NCBI RefSeq assembly: GCF_937903345.1 | Contig: NZ_CALCZQ010000015.1 | Span: forward strand, 60,991 to 124,990 | From: an uncultured Emticicia sp. | Lineage (GTDB): Bacteria > Bacteroidota > Bacteroidia > Cytophagales > Spirosomataceae | Direction: 5' to 3' | Length of the DNA stretch: 64,000 nt | Part shown: piece by piece, positions 62,371 to 64,000 of the stretch | Layout: every line of letters starts with the position of its first letter | How positions within the stretch are numbered: the stretch's first letter is position 1 | Notes under the pieces: model-generated | The model's input: only the letters and a program-made list of their open reading frames with translations | Told to the model about the DNA's origin: nothing | Databases searched by the model: none | Program-made: the position numbers and the translations under genes

Positions 62371-64000
62371 ATGCTAAAAGTTTTCTCCACGCTCGTTTTT
62401 CTTTTTGTTTCTTCATTCGCATTTTCACAAGAAAGTAAAGTTCCACTTTGTGGAACGCCAGATAGCCAAATTCTTGACGCAAAAGTTTTAGAACGGATGC
62501 GAAATGCTGGCAAAAATCCTAACCTAAGAATGGCAGACCTGCCAATGTTGGAGTGTTTGGTGGCGGTGGCAGTGGAGTATGATATTTATCTTGATTACAA
62601 TATGAATCAAGATTTAATAACAGGAAAAGTATATGAATATTTTGAGAAAGTTTCGAAGGTGTATGAAGATGAGATGAGAATTAAATTGACTGTTAATCAT
62701 ATTGAAATTATTACTACAAATAGGAGTGATACACTTCTTCAGAGTAGGCAAATTTTAAAACAACATATATCACACCTCTTTAAGCTTGGAGATGCGATTC
62801 CTGGCGAAGCACTTGGTTATGCTCAAATAAATAAGAGCCCAAGTGCGTACACACTTTATTGTGTTTCAGGAGATTTTAAAAGTCAATATTCTTCAGTTTT
62901 GAAAACAGTTGCCCACGAAATTGGTCATTGTTTCGATTCTCCGCATACACACAATTGTAGTTGGCCTAATGGCCCTATCGACCTTTGCTTTAGCACAAAA
63001 AAAGAGGGCGGATGTTATGGAATGTTTAATGGTATGAGTTTTGTAGGGACAATTATGAGTTATTGTGCAAGTAGTTTATTTTCATTTCATCCATATTGTC
63101 GTGAAGTAATTCGTAAGAGAGCAGAAGAGATACTCAAACCCATAGTTGAAATACCCAAAAGACCAAATATCAAGATTGAGCAGAATAGCCTTGAGACTGA
63201 GCCGTTTCTTAGTTGGGATAATACATTAGTAACATTAAAATACAAAGTTCAGGTTTCTGATAATCAACCATTTAGTAGCGTAATAATTGATACTTTAGTA
63301 AGTTTTAATTTCTTTCAAGCTTACAGTCTTGAAAAGGGAAAAACATATTTTTGGCGTGTAAAATCACTTAATCATTTAGGGAATAGTACGTGGTCAGAAA
63401 TTGGAAAGTTCGTTTGTAAGACTGAGGGGAAATTATCAATACCAGCAGTTAGAGGTGCTTTTTTAGATAAAAAAGATATAGATAAAGTCCGCTTAGAGGT
63501 TTATGCTATGCAAGGCATAAGTGAATATGAATTCAGAATCACCGATTTAGCAAGCTATCAGTCTTTTGGATTTGAGAAAAGATATAATAACTTAAAGGTT
63601 ACATCTAAATCTAACTTGGCTACTTTAAATTTTAGTGAGTTGAGGCGTAAAGAGATAGATACACCTATCTATTATTGGCAAGCAAGAGCAATAAAAAATG
63701 GAGAAAATAGTGAGTGGTCTTCAATTCAGATATTTACAGCATTTGAATCAACAAAGCATTACTTCCCACAATCTAAATTAAATCTTTCAGGTACATCAAT
63801 ACCTATAATTTGGGAATTGGGTTTAGGTACGGGAAATGTAAGTCTGGAGAGAGAATACAGTATTGAAGTAGCAGAAGATAACGTGTTTTCTAAAATTGTT
63901 TACCAAAATAGTAAATTAATTAATACATTGGGGAATTTAATTGATTTTTCAAACTTAGGCTTTGAAGTAATAGAAAACTTAAAGGAAAATTCAGTTTATT
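62371..64000 (+). CDS. Secreted metzincin zinc metalloprotease, 3' end outside the window
   Basis: The frame opens at ATG 62371 with a signal peptide (MLKVFSTLVFLFVSSFAFSQ) and has no stop before the window's right edge (543 codons visible). A reprolysin/M12-like catalytic domain has the zinc motif HEIGHCFDSPHTHNC (about residues 186-200; HExxHxxxxxH) and the Met-turn GTIMSYC. Cys residues around it probably form disulfides. Beyond about residue 265 come beta-sandwich segments resembling fibronectin type III modules (KVQVSDNQPF, YFWRVKSLNHLGNSTWSEIG). A C-terminal T9SS sorting domain is plausible but lies outside the window. Likely an extracellular protease. Confidence 0.85.
   Translation, partial: MLKVFSTLVFLFVSSFAFSQESKVPLCGTPDSQILDAKVLERMRNAGKNPNLRMADLPMLECLVAVAVEYDIYLDYNMNQDLITGKVYEYFEKVSKVYEDEMRIKLTVNHIEIITTNRSDTLLQSRQILKQHISHLFKLGDAIPGEALGYAQINKSPSAYTLYCVSGDFKSQYSSVLKTVAHEIGHCFDSPHTHNCSWPNGPIDLCFSTKKEGGCYGMFNGMSFVGTIMSYCASSLFSFHPYCREVIRKRAEEILKPIVEIPKRPNIKIEQNSLETEPFLSWDNTLVTLKYKVQVSDNQPFSSVIIDTLVSFNFFQAYSLEKGKTYFWRVKSLNHLGNSTWSEIGKFVCKTEGKLSIPAVRGAFLDKKDIDKVRLEVYAMQGISEYEFRITDLASYQSFGFEKRYNNLKVTSKSNLATLNFSELRRKEIDTPIYYWQARAIKNGENSEWSSIQIFTAFESTKHYFPQSKLNLSGTSIPIIWELGLGTGNVSLEREYSIEVAEDNVFSKIVYQNSKLINTLGNLIDFSNLGFEVIENLKENSVY

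Overview
The window is AT-rich DNA from a member of the Bacteroidota, most likely an aerobic Cytophagales bacterium of the Emticicia/Arcicella/Spirosomataceae kind (lineage is inference). The support is a giant secreted adhesin with a C-terminal type IX secretion (T9SS) sorting domain, TonB-dependent receptors next to a DUF4249 lipoprotein, a DUF4834 protein, an N-DAHP synthase/chorismate mutase-C fusion, and several Bacteroidota-type promoters (TTTG or TTG, about 20 bases, TAnnTTTG). No rRNA, tRNA, CRISPR array, phage or insertion sequence was recognised, so this is ordinary chromosome with a few accessory patches.

Layout. 1-3.1 kb: sugar-related enzymes (a CE15-like esterase cut by the left edge, and a Tat-exported Gfo/Idh/MocA oxidoreductase). 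3.2-8.3 kb: housekeeping genes (NTF2-like protein, lipid kinase with a SUI1 protein, esterase, MOSC protein, endonuclease III, VWA protein). 8.7-12 kb: a NarX/NarL-like two-component system whose sensor carries a nitrate P-box-like motif, divergent from a sirohaem methyltransferase (cobA). 12.2-15.9 kb: thioredoxin-like protein, DUF4834, DoxX, HDAC-like deacetylase and deoC. 16-21.7 kb: a two-gene membrane redox module (polyferredoxin and FAD oxidoreductase), then two amidinotransferase-fold enzymes (CtlX and an arginine deiminase-like protein) that together could turn arginine into ornithine.

22-26.7 kb is a self-contained surface and regulation module: a secreted protein with YadA-like head repeats, a small secreted protein, and a LytTR regulator with its kinase. 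It is bracketed by an imperfect direct repeat of about 230 bp, and the surface-protein and kinase genes share an upstream element. 27.1-29.8 kb is sufC-ridA-sufD without sufB. 29.9-31.7 kb holds a dicarboxylate/glutamate symporter and an SRPBCC protein. 31.7-34 kb is mostly non-coding and contains two diverged tandem copies of a unit of about 0.9 kb with a conserved intrinsic terminator. 34-43.5 kb is one gene for a secreted protein of about 3,170 residues.

43.6-47.1 kb: a small protein, a hicB-hicA toxin-antitoxin pair in which both genes are broken, glycyl-tRNA synthetase and a helix-hairpin-helix protein. 47.1-54.4 kb: two TonB-dependent receptors with one intact and one decayed DUF4249 gene between them. 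54.5-62.2 kb: M24 peptidase, membrane and secreted hypotheticals, lspA with a long acidic tail, proline dehydrogenase, and DAHP synthase-chorismate mutase. A secreted metzincin protease runs off the right edge.

The least-explained parts are the 22-26.7 kb module, the tandem non-coding repeat before the giant adhesin gene, and the redox pair at 16-19 kb. I found no strong evidence for an entirely new defence or mobile system.
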